A stretch of DNA of 38,055 nt, taken from contig JAHJQE010000051.1 in NCBI GenBank assembly GCA_018819205.1, forward strand, positions 1 to 38,055. Reading direction: 5' to 3'. The position numbers and the translations under genes were made by a program. Under the pieces are notes generated by a model. That model worked only from the letters and a program-made list of their open reading frames with translations, searched no databases and was not told the DNA's origin. Shown piece by piece: positions 1 to 9,515 of the stretch (position 1 is its first letter; each line of letters begins with the position of its first letter). The stretch is from Gammaproteobacteria bacterium. Its GTDB lineage: Bacteria; Pseudomonadota; Gammaproteobacteria; Burkholderiales; Gallionellaceae.

Positions 1-1569
1 ATCATCGGCAAGACGGTGTTCGAGATCGCGCCGCAGCCACAGTCGGAGGTCTATCGTGACAAGGATCTTGATCTGCTCACCTCAGAAACCGGAGTGCAGG
101 TGTATGAAAGCAATGTGAAGCATTGCGACGGTACCCTGCATGACGTGATTTTCCACAAAGCCAGGTTGAACGACAGCAACGGCGACCCAATGGGCATCAT
201 CGGTGTCATCCTCGATATCACCGATCGCAAACAATCCGAACGCGATATCCACCAGCTCGCCTTCTATGACCCGCTGACTCAATTGCCCAATCGAAGGCTG
301 CTGATGGATCGTGCGCTGCAGGCCTTGTCGGTCAGTGCGCGTAGCGAGCGCTATGGCGCCCTGATGCTGCTTGATCTGGATGATTTCAAAAAGGTCAATG
401 ACAGCAAAGGTCACGATGTGGGCGACCAGTTGTTGTGTGAAGTGGCGGAACGTCTGCGCAGGACAGTACGCGAAGGGGATTCAGTGGCGCGACTGGGCGG
501 TGACGAGTTCGTGGTGGTGCTGGAAGAATTGGGGCAGAGTGCTGCAGAGGCGGCGGCTCAGGCAGAATTGGTGGCGGAAAAGATACGCGACGTGCTGAAC
601 GATCCCTATCTGCTCGAAGGCAATCGCCACTTCAGCTCGCCCAGCATCGGGGTGGTGCTCTATCGCGGGCATGAGGAGACCATCGAGAACCTGCTCAAGT
701 TCGCCGACATCGCCATGTACCAATCCAAACAGGCAGGGCGCAACACCATCCGCTTCTACGATCCTGCGATGCAGGCAGCTATCGACACCCGGCTGGAGTT
801 GGAAAGCGAGCTGGACATCGCAATCCGGGAAAAACAGTTGCAGCTTTATTATCAGGTGCAGGTGGATGGCATGCGCCGTCCACTTGGGGCAGAAGTCCTG
901 ATGCGCTGGCAACATCCGCAGCGCGGATTGATATTGCCTGCACAGTTCATCCCGCTATCGGAAGATACCGGGCAAATCGAGGTGATGGGGATGTGGGCCC
1001 TGCGCACGGCGTGCCTGCAACTCAAATCCTGGCAGCAGCACGCGCATACCCGGCATCTCACACTTGCGGTCAACGTCAGTGCGCGTCAGTTCCGCAAGGC
1101 AGAGTTCGTCGCTCAGGTGAGCCGTGTGCTGCTGGATACCGGCGCACGTCCTTCCCTGCTCAAACTGGAACTGACGGAAAGTACGGTGTTGCTGGATGTG
1201 GAAGACACCATCGCCAAGATGCGTGAACTGAAGCTATTGGGCATCAGCTTCTCCATGGACGACTTCGGTACCGGTTATTCATCATTGCAATATCTCAAGC
1301 GCCTGCCGCTGGACCAGATCAAGATCGATCAGAGTTTTGTGCGCGACATCGCGAGCGATCCAAACGATGCTGCCATCGTGCAGACCATCATCGCCATGAC
1401 CGGTGCACTGGGGCTGAACGTGCTCGCAGAGGGCGTGGAAACGCCGGAACAGCAGGAGTTTCTGGAACTGCGTGGTTGCTACAACTTCCAGGGTTTCTTG
1501 TTTGGCAAGCCTTTACCGCTGGAGGAATTCGAAGCTGCACTGCGGCCAGAACAGTTATCATCCGCGTAA
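1..1569 (+). CDS. PAS-GGDEF-EAL cyclic-di-GMP protein, 5' truncated by window edge
   Basis: Predicted bifunctional c-di-GMP synthase/phosphodiesterase. The reading frame is open from base 1, so the true start lies outside; an in-frame GTG at 16 sits inside a PAS fold and is not a credible start. Visible order (codons counted from base 1): the end of a PAS domain with its PAC tail (to about 80), GGDEF (RLGGDEF, codons 166-170 for GGDEF) preceded by an RxxD inhibitory site (REGD) five residues upstream, then EAL. The EAL signature is EVL (E at codon 298), followed by RW; the other catalytic motifs NVSARQF, ELTES, DDFGTGYSSL, KIDQSFV and EGVET are all present, so hydrolysis is plausible despite Ala to Val. 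It is followed 14 bases later by the FIST gene. Very similar to the gene at 2747-5344, which suggests duplication. Whether synthesis or hydrolysis dominates cannot be read from sequence. Confidence 0.95.
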   Translation: MIGKTVFEIAPQPQSEVYRDKDLDLLTSETGVQVYESNVKHCDGTLHDVIFHKARLNDSNGDPMGIIGVILDITDRKQSERDIHQLAFYDPLTQLPNRRLLMDRALQALSVSARSERYGALMLLDLDDFKKVNDSKGHDVGDQLLCEVAERLRRTVREGDSVARLGGDEFVVVLEELGQSAAEAAAQAELVAEKIRDVLNDPYLLEGNRHFSSPSIGVVLYRGHEETIENLLKFADIAMYQSKQAGRNTIRFYDPAMQAAIDTRLELESELDIAIREKQLQLYYQVQVDGMRRPLGAEVLMRWQHPQRGLILPAQFIPLSEDTGQIEVMGMWALRTACLQLKSWQQHAHTRHLTLAVNVSARQFRKAEFVAQVSRVLLDTGARPSLLKLELTESTVLLDVEDTIAKMRELKLLGISFSMDDFGTGYSSLQYLKRLPLDQIKIDQSFVRDIASDPNDAAIVQTIIAMTGALGLNVLAEGVETPEQQEFLELRGCYNFQGFLFGKPLPLEEFEAALRPEQLSSA

Positions 1570-1583
1570 AGGAGGGGGACATC

Positions 1584-2738
1584 ATGGGACATAAGGACGC
1601 ATTGCACTATCTACCGTCGATCGCCCCTGCAGAGCTGGACGACATCCTGTCCCGCTGGCAATCGGCATATCCTCAAGCGGGGCTGTGTGCGCTGTTGCCC
1701 GAGGCGGAGAAGGACAAGCTGCCCCTCTTGCAGACGGCATGCAGGAACAAGGCATTGCCTTTGGTCGGCGGCATCTTTCCGGCCCTGCTCGAAGGCGGGG
1801 TGTTCCGTACGCAAGGCGTATGGCTGCTGCGCTTCGACCGGATGCCGCCGACCATGCTGCTGGAAGACTTGCCGACCGATGCGGAGGCCACCGAAGCACG
1901 CATGCGCGAAGTCTGCGCCTCGCTGGTGTCACACCTGAACGGAACTGCGCATGCGACCCTGTTCATGCTGTTCGATGCCATGCAGCCCAACATCGGCTCC
2001 ATCCTCGACGCGCTCTATCTCAATCTTGCCAACCGCGTGCATTATGCCGGTGTCAATGCGGGCAGCGAGACCTTCCAGCCCATGCCGTGCCTGTTCGATG
2101 CTGAACGGGTGATCGGCAACGGAGCGTTGTTCATGCTGATCCCCGACCATCAGGGCGCGATCCTGGAACATGGTTACCATGCGCCCACGCGCACCGTGTA
2201 TGCCACATCCACCGAGGGCAACCGCATCGCGCAGATCGACTGGCGCCCCGCGTTCGAGGTCTACCAGGAGCTGGTGCGCGAGCAATACGGCATCGAGATC
2301 GACCAGCAGAACTTTTACGAGCATGCGGTGCATTTCCCGTTCGGTATCGTGCGTGCCAACCATCACGTGGTGGTGCGCATCCCGGTCGCCTTGAACGATG
2401 ACGGATCACTGTTCTGTGTCGGTGAAGTACCGGCCAATTCGGTACTGACCCTGCTGGAACGTCCGGAGGTCGATACCCACGAGACCTTGCGTGTGTTGAT
2501 GGATGGCCTGCAGGCGATGGGCGACGGGAAAAAAGGTGACGACCTGTTGCTGTTCTACTGCGCGGGTCGGCGCATGCACCTGGGGATGGAGCAGGCGACG
2601 GCCGAGCTGCAGGAGTTCAGCTCCCGCACTTCGCCATCCAACATCGCTGGCGCACTCTCGCTGGGCGAGATCGGCGGTTCCACACTGCACGGCTATCCCC
2701 TGTTCCATAACGCCACGCTGGTTGTGGCGCGCTGGTAG
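1584..2738 (+). CDS. FIST-domain sensor protein (NosP-like candidate)
   Basis: A 384-residue soluble protein without signal peptide or membrane segment. The start is the ATG at 1584, preceded by a very strong ribosome site (AAAGGAGGGGG) just after the stop of the upstream gene. The N-terminal half has FIST_N-like features (LVGGIFPALLEGGV, HYAGVNAGSE) and the C-terminal half ends with the FIST_C pattern LGEIGG...LFHNATLVV. FIST domains are small-ligand sensory modules; one FIST group, NosP, binds heme and nitric oxide and controls a partner kinase or GGDEF/EAL enzyme encoded beside it. Here the next gene starts 8 bases downstream and is a GGDEF/EAL protein, exactly that arrangement. The family call is secure. 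Heme/NO binding is inference, because I cannot verify the ligand histidine without an alignment. Confidence 0.88.
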   Translation: MGHKDALHYLPSIAPAELDDILSRWQSAYPQAGLCALLPEAEKDKLPLLQTACRNKALPLVGGIFPALLEGGVFRTQGVWLLRFDRMPPTMLLEDLPTDAEATEARMREVCASLVSHLNGTAHATLFMLFDAMQPNIGSILDALYLNLANRVHYAGVNAGSETFQPMPCLFDAERVIGNGALFMLIPDHQGAILEHGYHAPTRTVYATSTEGNRIAQIDWRPAFEVYQELVREQYGIEIDQQNFYEHAVHFPFGIVRANHHVVVRIPVALNDDGSLFCVGEVPANSVLTLLERPEVDTHETLRVLMDGLQAMGDGKKGDDLLLFYCAGRRMHLGMEQATAELQEFSSRTSPSNIAGALSLGEIGGSTLHGYPLFHNATLVVARW

Positions 2739-2746
2739 ATGGGGCA

Positions 2747-5344
2747 GTGCAGCAACCACGCGACATACTGCCGGTCCTCTACGATCTGTCGGTCACGATA
2801 GGATCGGAGATCAAGCTGCACACGCTGCTGGTGCGTACCTTGCAACGTCTGCTGTATCACACCTCATACTCTGCCGGTTTCGTCTGCCTGGATGTCGAAA
2901 ACTGCATGCAGTCCGAAGGGGCGCAGCTGATGAAGATCGAAGCCGCAGTCGGTGATTTCGACTTGGTGACGATGACCGGCAAGACCGTCGAATTGCCGCG
3001 TGCGCTGGTGTGCGCAAACAGTGCTGCTGGCGTTGAGGAGAGCGTGCTCTCGGTTCCGATCAAGGGGGTGCATGCGCCTTATCACGCTTTCCTGAGGCTG
3101 CCACTGGAAGGGCATGCATTGCTGGTCTTGCTGGGTATTGAAAAACCGGAGACCACGCTGGCGCTGCCGCTGATCCTGAAGCCGGTACTGGCGCAGTTAT
3201 CCAGAGCGATCCTGCTGTGCCGAAACAACGATGCCCAGATCGCGGCCTCCGAAGCCAGGCAGAAGCAGATGCAACACTCCCTGCTGCAACTGGAAAAAGA
3301 ATTCCGTTCATTGGTCGATCTGAGCCCGATCGGTGTGGGTTTCTCCAGTGACGGGCTGATACTGGATGTCAATTCCGTATGGCTGGAAATGTTCGGCTAT
3401 GCCGACAGCGGCGAGTTGCAGGGACGCTCCTTGCTGGATGTCATCGCACCGTCATCCCGTGCGGATGTGGCCGACAAGTTGCAGAAGCGTGTGCAAGGGG
3501 AGCAGGTCCAGAACATCTATGAGACCCGGGGTTTGCGCAAGAATGGCAGTGAGTTCCCGGTGCTGGTGTCGGCAAAACGGGTCGATACAGAGGAGGGCGC
3601 GCGCACCTTTTCCTTCTTCATCGATCTGACGGAGCAGAAGAAGAACGAACGGATGTTGTACGAGGCGAATGAGATGCTGCGTTCCGTACTGGAGACTGCG
3701 CCCATACGTATCTTCTGGAAGGACAGGCAACTGAAATATCTTGGATGCAACACAGCCTTTGCGCACGATGCCGGATTGCATGCGCCGGAAGAATTGATAG
3801 GGCGTGATGATTTTTCCATGGGCTGGAGCGCACAAGCGGAGCAGTACCGCGATGATGACCGGAAGGTGATGGATTCCGGCAAGGCGAGGTTGAACTTCGA
3901 TGAACAGCAGAGCACGCCGGAGGGTAGAACGCTCTGGTTGCGCACTTCCAAAGTGCCGTTGCGCAACGCTCAGCGCGAGGTCATCGGCGTACTGGGCATG
4001 TACGAAGACATCTCGGATCGCAAGGAAGCCGAGTCGCAGATCCATCAATTGGCTTTCTTCGACACGCTGACAGGACTGCCGAATCGCCGGCTGATGCATG
4101 ACCGTTTGCAGCAGGCGCTGGCGGCAAGTGCCCGCAACAAGCGGTACGGAGCCTTGTGCATGCTTGATCTGGACGATTTCAAGGTCATCAACGATACCAA
4201 GGGGCATGCTACCGGCGACGAACTGTTGAAGGAGGTCGCGCGACGTCTGGTCGCCAGCGTGCGTGATGGCGATACCGTGTCGAGATTTGGGGGGGACGAG
4301 TTCATCGTCATCATGGAAGGCTTGAGCGAGAAGGCGGCAGAAGCGGCTGCAATGGCAGAGAACATCGCCGAGAAATTCCGGTCCATGCTGCATGAACCTT
4401 TTGATTTAACGGGGATCCCGGCGCGTGTATCGACGAGTATCGGTATCGTGACCTTCCTCGATAACCAGACCAGGATCGACGACCTGCTGAAATATGCCGA
4501 CACCGCCATGTATCAGGCCAAGGCAGCAGGGCGTGATGCGATCCGCTTCTACGATCCCGCACTGCAGGCCGAACTGGAGTCTAGACTGAAGCTGGGCGAA
4601 GAGTTGACGCATGCGGTAGAGAACAATGAGCTCAGATTGTACCTGCAGCGTCAGGTGGACAGCACCGGCAGGGTGATAGGTGCCGAGGCGCTGGTGCGCT
4701 GGCAGCATCCAGAGCAGGGGCTGATCCAGCCGAGCCACTTCATCCCGCTTGCAGAAGAGAACGGCTTGATCCTGCCGATAGGGAAATGGGTGCTGGAGAC
4801 CGCGTGCGGATATCTCAAAGCCTGGCAGTCGCACCACACCACGCGCGAGATCGTGTTGTCCATCAACGTCAGTGCGCGGCAGTTCCGTCAGCCTGATTTC
4901 GTTGCGACGGTGCAACATGCACTGTTGACGAATGGCGTCAAAGCCTTCCGCTTGAAGCTGGAGCTGACCGAAAGCACGGTGCTTGAAAATGTGCAGGACA
5001 CCATCAGCAAGATGCGCGAGCTGAAACTGTTCGGCCTGCATTTTTCGATGGACGATTTCGGTACCGGTTATTCTTCATTGCAATATCTCAAGCAGCTGCC
5101 GCTCGATCAGGTCAAGATCGACCAGAGCTTTGTGCGTGACATCGTGAATGACCATAATGATGCCGCCATCGTGCAGACCATCATCGCCATGACCGAAGTA
5201 CTGGGGCTGGACGTGATCGCCGAGGGGGTGGAGACTGAAGCGCAGCGCGATTTCCTCGATCAGCGCGGCTGTCATCACTTTCAGGGCAATTTTTTCGGCA
5301 CGCCGCTGCCTTTGCATGAGTTCGAGCAATCGCTGGATGCCTGA
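2747..5344 (+). CDS. GAF-like/PAS/PAS/GGDEF/EAL cyclic-di-GMP protein
   Basis: An 865-residue cytoplasmic protein. The start is a GTG 8 bases after the FIST stop, implying translational coupling. Order: GAF-like N-terminus (about 1-165), a short coiled linker, PAS (about 185-300), second PAS (about 300-425), GGDEF (515-519, RFGGDEF) with an RxxD site (RDGD), and EAL (E647, canonical AEALVRW). Catalytic motifs NVSARQF, ELTES, DDFGTGYSSL, KIDQSFV and EGVET are intact, so both activities are possible. The FIST neighbour is its likely regulator. The two glycines of GGDEF are both encoded by GGG, making a run of seven G at 4289-4295, a possible slippage site. The EAL half is strikingly like the gene at 1-1569, including long nearly identical nucleotide stretches. 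Confidence 0.95.
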   Translation: MQQPRDILPVLYDLSVTIGSEIKLHTLLVRTLQRLLYHTSYSAGFVCLDVENCMQSEGAQLMKIEAAVGDFDLVTMTGKTVELPRALVCANSAAGVEESVLSVPIKGVHAPYHAFLRLPLEGHALLVLLGIEKPETTLALPLILKPVLAQLSRAILLCRNNDAQIAASEARQKQMQHSLLQLEKEFRSLVDLSPIGVGFSSDGLILDVNSVWLEMFGYADSGELQGRSLLDVIAPSSRADVADKLQKRVQGEQVQNIYETRGLRKNGSEFPVLVSAKRVDTEEGARTFSFFIDLTEQKKNERMLYEANEMLRSVLETAPIRIFWKDRQLKYLGCNTAFAHDAGLHAPEELIGRDDFSMGWSAQAEQYRDDDRKVMDSGKARLNFDEQQSTPEGRTLWLRTSKVPLRNAQREVIGVLGMYEDISDRKEAESQIHQLAFFDTLTGLPNRRLMHDRLQQALAASARNKRYGALCMLDLDDFKVINDTKGHATGDELLKEVARRLVASVRDGDTVSRFGGDEFIVIMEGLSEKAAEAAAMAENIAEKFRSMLHEPFDLTGIPARVSTSIGIVTFLDNQTRIDDLLKYADTAMYQAKAAGRDAIRFYDPALQAELESRLKLGEELTHAVENNELRLYLQRQVDSTGRVIGAEALVRWQHPEQGLIQPSHFIPLAEENGLILPIGKWVLETACGYLKAWQSHHTTREIVLSINVSARQFRQPDFVATVQHALLTNGVKAFRLKLELTESTVLENVQDTISKMRELKLFGLHFSMDDFGTGYSSLQYLKQLPLDQVKIDQSFVRDIVNDHNDAAIVQTIIAMTEVLGLDVIAEGVETEAQRDFLDQRGCHHFQGNFFGTPLPLHEFEQSLDA
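4289..4295 (+). repeat. G7 mononucleotide tract in GGDEF codons
   Basis: Seven consecutive G spanning the two glycine codons and the first base of the Asp codon of the GGDEF active site. A one-base slip here would cut the protein off inside the cyclase and remove the EAL domain. Confidence 0.9.
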
Positions 5345-5385
5345 TGGCGTCTGCCACCATATATTTGACCCGGGAGTGAGCCACG

Positions 5386-6612
5386 ATGGCCCAATACAAC
5401 ATCAATCTGCATGAAGCGATCTATTCGCTGTCCGACGCGCTCGATCTGGTCGGTGTGACGCACATCCACCACGGCAAACGTGTCGCCTTCATGGCAGCCG
5501 AATGCGCCAAAAAGATGGGTTGGCAAGGTAGGCGCGTGGACGATCTGTTCCAGGCTGCGATCCTGCATGATTGCGGGGTATCCAAAACGGTCGTGCACGA
5601 ACGTCTGGCGCAGTTCGAATGGGAGCAGGAGAACGATCACTGCGTGCTGGGGGAACAGCTGCTGAAGAGCTGCCCAATGCTCGAGCCGCTTTCGCCCGTT
5701 GTGCGTTACCACCACACCCACTGGTCGGAACTGAAGGCTATGGACCTGCCGGAAGAGGTCAAGTGGAATGCGAACTGCATCTACATGGTGGATCGCGTGG
5801 ATGTCCTTTCACTCGCCTTTCTGGTCGATCAGAACAATCTGCTGCTTGGGCGCGAGCACATCCGCGAGAAGATATGGGAGAAGCGCGGTGACTGGTTCTG
5901 TCCGGAGCTGGTGGATGCCTTCATGGAGGTGTCGCACTCGGAAGCTTTCTGGCTGTCATTGGAGAGCGGACAGGTCAGCGGCTATGTGTCGGTCTGGCTG
6001 TCGGAGACAAAGCAGCAGCCGATGGATTTCGCGGAACTGCGCAGTATCGTTCGCATCTTCTCCTTCATCGTCGATGCCAAGAGCTCGTTCACCCGGCAAC
6101 ATTCGGATGGCGTGGCACGGCTGGCGCGCTACCTCGGCACACTGTTAGAGCTGCCGGAAGACAGCTGCGAGATGCTGGAACTGGCGGGGCTGTTGCATGA
6201 CATCGGCAAATTGCGCCAGCCCGATGCCTTGCTGGAGAAAACCGAGCGTCTGACCGATGAAGAATATGCGCATATCCAGCGTCACAGTTTCGATACCTAT
6301 TCCATCCTGCACAACATCAAAGGGTTGGAGACCATCACGCAGTGGGCGGCGCAACATCACGAGCGGGCCGATGGCACGGGTTATCCCTATCATCTGAAGA
6401 ATGGCGTCCTGTCCCTGGAAGCGCGCATCGTTGCGGTGGCTGACGTGTTTCAGGCATTGGCACAGAAACGTCCCTATCGCGAACCACTGCCGCCTGAGAT
6501 GATCATGCGGATACTCAACGAGATGATGGCAGACGGCAAACTTGACCGGGAAGTGGTGATGCAGGTGGACAATCATCTGGATGAGTGCTGGAGGCAGGCG
6601 CTCGGCACGTAG
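5386..6612 (+). CDS. Tandem HD / HD-GYP phosphodiesterase
   Basis: A 408-residue soluble protein starting at ATG 5386 behind GGGAGTGAG. The C-terminal half is a full HD-GYP domain, the second known class of c-di-GMP phosphodiesterase: HD pair H271-D272 (LLHDIGK) and HHERADGTGYP at 324-334. The N-terminal half is a second HD fold: HHGKR around 28-32, AILHDCG with H61-D62, H86, H109-H110 and D136 keep the metal-ligand pattern, but the GYP loop is absent. So this is one HD-GYP unit plus a GYP-less HD unit. HD-GYP enzymes degrade c-di-GMP to pGpG or GMP; the function of the N-terminal unit is unknown and could be regulatory or a different phosphohydrolase. No receiver domain is present, so input may come through the N-terminal half. 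Confidence 0.92.
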   Translation: MAQYNINLHEAIYSLSDALDLVGVTHIHHGKRVAFMAAECAKKMGWQGRRVDDLFQAAILHDCGVSKTVVHERLAQFEWEQENDHCVLGEQLLKSCPMLEPLSPVVRYHHTHWSELKAMDLPEEVKWNANCIYMVDRVDVLSLAFLVDQNNLLLGREHIREKIWEKRGDWFCPELVDAFMEVSHSEAFWLSLESGQVSGYVSVWLSETKQQPMDFAELRSIVRIFSFIVDAKSSFTRQHSDGVARLARYLGTLLELPEDSCEMLELAGLLHDIGKLRQPDALLEKTERLTDEEYAHIQRHSFDTYSILHNIKGLETITQWAAQHHERADGTGYPYHLKNGVLSLEARIVAVADVFQALAQKRPYREPLPPEMIMRILNEMMADGKLDREVVMQVDNHLDECWRQALGT

Positions 6613-6709
6613 TACCGCATTCTGCGGGCGAGGCGGGCTTTCCCCTCGCAAATCCCTCATCAAGCCATTACTATGGCAAGAAAATAGCAGGATAGGTACG
6701 AGGAGGGGT

Positions 6710-9511
6710 ATGAGTTCAATCTTCAGGATGATGAATCCGCGCCGAAGTCTGCGCGCAGAGATCAGTCTGGCCAGTGGCGCTGTCGTGCTGCTGCTATCCA
6801 CTGCATTGAGCTTTTATGCGGCTGATGTGAGCAAGCAGCAGATCGAGCGGAGCGAGGGCGAGGGATTCATGCGGCGCGCACAGACCGCGCTGGATGTGCT
6901 CGATCGCGGCATGTATGAACGCAGTCGCGAGATCCGCAATGCCGCATTGCTGGACGAGATGCGCGATCCCAAAGTTTCGGTGCCGCGCAAGCGCGAGCTG
7001 ATGGAACGTCTGCAACAGAACTTCGACGCCTACGCATGGATCGGATTCTGCGGGCCGGATGCCATCGGGCTGGTCGGCACCGGTGGCTATCTGGAAGGCA
7101 AGGATCTTTCCAGGCGCCCGTGGTGTATCGAGGGACGTCAGGGTGATTACATCGGCGATGTGCACGATGCCATGCTGTTGGCAAAGTTGTTACCCAACCC
7201 CAGCGGCGAGACCTTCTATCTGGTCGATGTCGCTTCGCCCGTGTTCGATCACAAGAACAATCTGCTCGGAGTGCTGTGCGGACATATCTACTGGAGCTGG
7301 GCTTCCGAAGCGTTGGACAGCAAACGTACACCCGGGCAGGACATCTTCCTGTTGAGCAACGATGGCAAGGTATTGTCCGGGCCGGAAGCCGCCTGGGCAG
7401 ATTTCAACGCCATGGCACCCGATACCATGGCGCATATTCGTTCGGGCGCCAAAAATGGTTACCAGATCGAACAGTTCAATAACGGCCGAACCTATCTGGT
7501 CGGGCATGCCACGTCGTCGGGTTATCGCGATTACAAGGGTTTCGGCTGGACGGCAGTGGTGCGCGAGGACATCACGACAGCTTTTGCGCCGGCGCGTGCC
7601 CTGCAGGAGCATATTCTGCTGGTGGGCGCACTGCTCGGTCTGTTCTTCACCTGGCTGACCTGGCTGATGGCAGGTCGTATCGCAGGCCCGATCCGTAACA
7701 TCAGCCTGGAAGCCGAGAAGGTCGCGGGGGGGGATCTGAGCTACGATGTACCGCCACACCGCAGCGAGAACGAAGTGGGGCATCTGAGTCAGGCCATCCA
7801 CGACATGGTGGATAACCTGACCCGTGAGATCAAGCAAAGACGTGAAGCGGAAGCCGGCCTGAGTCTGGCGGCCAAGGTGTTCGAGCAGAACAGCGAGGCC
7901 ATCATCGTCACAGATGCCGAGAATCGCATCGTGATGGTCAACCGCGCCTTCTCGGATATCACCGGATATAGCGCCAATGAGGTCATCGGAAAGAATCCGC
8001 GCTTCATGGCATCGGGGCGGCAGGTGGCGCAGTTCTATCGTGCGATGTGGAAGGAGCTGCTGGAAAAGAACAGCTGGCGCGGCGAAATCTGGAACAAGCG
8101 CAAGAGCGGGGAGATATTCCCCGAATTCCTGACGATCAGTACCGTGCGCAGTGAACAGGGCGAGATTACGAACTTCATCGGCGTGTTCATCGACATCACG
8201 GAACGCAAGCTGGAAGAAGAGCGCATCACTCGCCTGGCCAATTACGACACACTGTCCGGCTTGCCCAACCGCAACCTGCTGGCCGACCGTGTCGAGCAGG
8301 CGGTGGCGCAGGCAGAGCGGCATGACAGCAAACTGGCGATGTTCTTCATCGACCTTGACCACTTCAAGCACATCAATGATTCACTTGGACACGACATCGG
8401 GGACGAATTGTTGAAGCAAGTCTCGGAGCGCTTGAAGCTCTGCCTGCGCCGCACCGATACGCTGGCGCGTCAGGGGGGCGACGAATTCATCGCACTGATC
8501 ACCGATATCGGCAGCGAGAACGAGGCGAGCTTCGTGGCCGACAAGATGATCTCCGCTTGCGCCAGCGGTTTCGAGATCAACGGTCATCTCCTGCATGTGA
8601 CGCCGAGTATCGGCATCAGCCTGTGTCCGGATGACGGTAATACACAGGTACAACTGATGCGCAATGCCGACCTGGCCATGTATCGTGCCAAGGATAGCGG
8701 GCGCAACCGTTTCGCCTTCTACGAGGAGCAGATGAACCGCAAGGCGGTGGAGCGGCTGCGACTGGAGAACGATCTGCGCGGTGCCATCGAACAGCAGCAG
8801 TTCTCGCTGTATTACCAGCCCAAGGTGGCTTGTGTCGACCATAGTGTGGTGGGCATGGAGGCCTTGCTGCGCTGGCAGCATCCGGAGTTCGGTTTCATTT
8901 CGCCTACGGTGTTCATCCCGGTGGCCGAGCAGACCGGGTTGATCAACGGCATCGGCGACTGGGTGCTGCGTCAGGCTGTGCTGCAGCAACGCATGTGGCA
9001 ATCGCAGGGACACAGCATCGTGCCGGTTTCAGTCAACCTGTCAGTCGCCCAATTCCAGCAGGCCGATCTGGTCGATCGTATCGTGCGCATCGTGCGCGAA
9101 GGCGGACTGGAAGCGCGCTACATCGAACTTGAGCTGACCGAGAGCATGCTGATGGAATCCGCCATCGATCAGCACAATGTGCTGAATCAGCTGAGTGCAG
9201 CGGGCTTCAATCTGGCGCTGGACGATTTCGGCACCGGCTATTCGTCGCTCAGCCGTCTGAAGATGATGCCCATGAGCAGTCTGAAGATCGATCAATCGTT
9301 CGTGCGCGATATCGCCAGCGATGCGAACGACCGCAGCATCGTCAGTGCGACGGCCGCGCTGGCGCATGCCATGGGGATCAAGGTGGTGGCGGAAGGTGTG
9401 GAACAGCCGGGCCAACTGGAATTCATCCAGTCGCTGCACTGCGAGGAATATCAGGGCTTTCTGTTCAGTCCTCCGCTCCCAGCCGAGGAAGCTGTGCGCT
9501 TTCTGAAATGA
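6710..9511 (+). CDS. Membrane Cache-HAMP-PAS-GGDEF-EAL protein
   Basis: A 933-residue inner-membrane sensor enzyme. I choose ATG 6710 because AGGAGGGG lies directly in front of it and the protein then begins with a short basic stretch and TM1 (about 16-38); the frame stays open upstream, but that part overlaps the previous gene. Layout: TM1, periplasmic double-Cache-like sensor (about 40-300), TM2 (about 300-323), HAMP (about 324-375), PAS (about 385-505), GGDEF (588-592, RQGGDEF) with an RxxD site (RRTD), EAL near 715 (MEALLRW). NLSVAQF, ELTES, DDFGTGYSSL, KIDQSFV and EGVE are present, so both catalytic domains look intact. The Cache fold typically binds small periplasmic ligands such as amino or organic acids; the ligand here is unknown. 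A G8 run lies in the HAMP region. Confidence 0.93.
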   Translation: MSSIFRMMNPRRSLRAEISLASGAVVLLLSTALSFYAADVSKQQIERSEGEGFMRRAQTALDVLDRGMYERSREIRNAALLDEMRDPKVSVPRKRELMERLQQNFDAYAWIGFCGPDAIGLVGTGGYLEGKDLSRRPWCIEGRQGDYIGDVHDAMLLAKLLPNPSGETFYLVDVASPVFDHKNNLLGVLCGHIYWSWASEALDSKRTPGQDIFLLSNDGKVLSGPEAAWADFNAMAPDTMAHIRSGAKNGYQIEQFNNGRTYLVGHATSSGYRDYKGFGWTAVVREDITTAFAPARALQEHILLVGALLGLFFTWLTWLMAGRIAGPIRNISLEAEKVAGGDLSYDVPPHRSENEVGHLSQAIHDMVDNLTREIKQRREAEAGLSLAAKVFEQNSEAIIVTDAENRIVMVNRAFSDITGYSANEVIGKNPRFMASGRQVAQFYRAMWKELLEKNSWRGEIWNKRKSGEIFPEFLTISTVRSEQGEITNFIGVFIDITERKLEEERITRLANYDTLSGLPNRNLLADRVEQAVAQAERHDSKLAMFFIDLDHFKHINDSLGHDIGDELLKQVSERLKLCLRRTDTLARQGGDEFIALITDIGSENEASFVADKMISACASGFEINGHLLHVTPSIGISLCPDDGNTQVQLMRNADLAMYRAKDSGRNRFAFYEEQMNRKAVERLRLENDLRGAIEQQQFSLYYQPKVACVDHSVVGMEALLRWQHPEFGFISPTVFIPVAEQTGLINGIGDWVLRQAVLQQRMWQSQGHSIVPVSVNLSVAQFQQADLVDRIVRIVREGGLEARYIELELTESMLMESAIDQHNVLNQLSAAGFNLALDDFGTGYSSLSRLKMMPMSSLKIDQSFVRDIASDANDRSIVSATAALAHAMGIKVVAEGVEQPGQLEFIQSLHCEEYQGFLFSPPLPAEEAVRFLK
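7726..7733 (+). repeat. G8 mononucleotide tract in HAMP region
   Basis: Eight consecutive G in the codons for Ala-Gly-Gly-Asp (VAGGD) of the HAMP segment. A frameshift here would leave the periplasmic sensor and membrane anchor without the PAS, GGDEF and EAL output. Confidence 0.9.
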
Positions 9512-9515
9512 CACG

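Noticed and set aside
1476-1583. An upstream in-frame start for the FIST gene
   Set aside because: It would overlap the preceding GGDEF-EAL gene by about 90 bases, while ATG 1584 has a near-perfect ribosome site.
6581-6709. An upstream extension of the Cache-HAMP-PAS-GGDEF-EAL gene
   Set aside because: It overlaps the HD-GYP gene and adds 43 residues without features; ATG 6710 has AGGAGGGG in front and gives a normal membrane-protein N-terminus.
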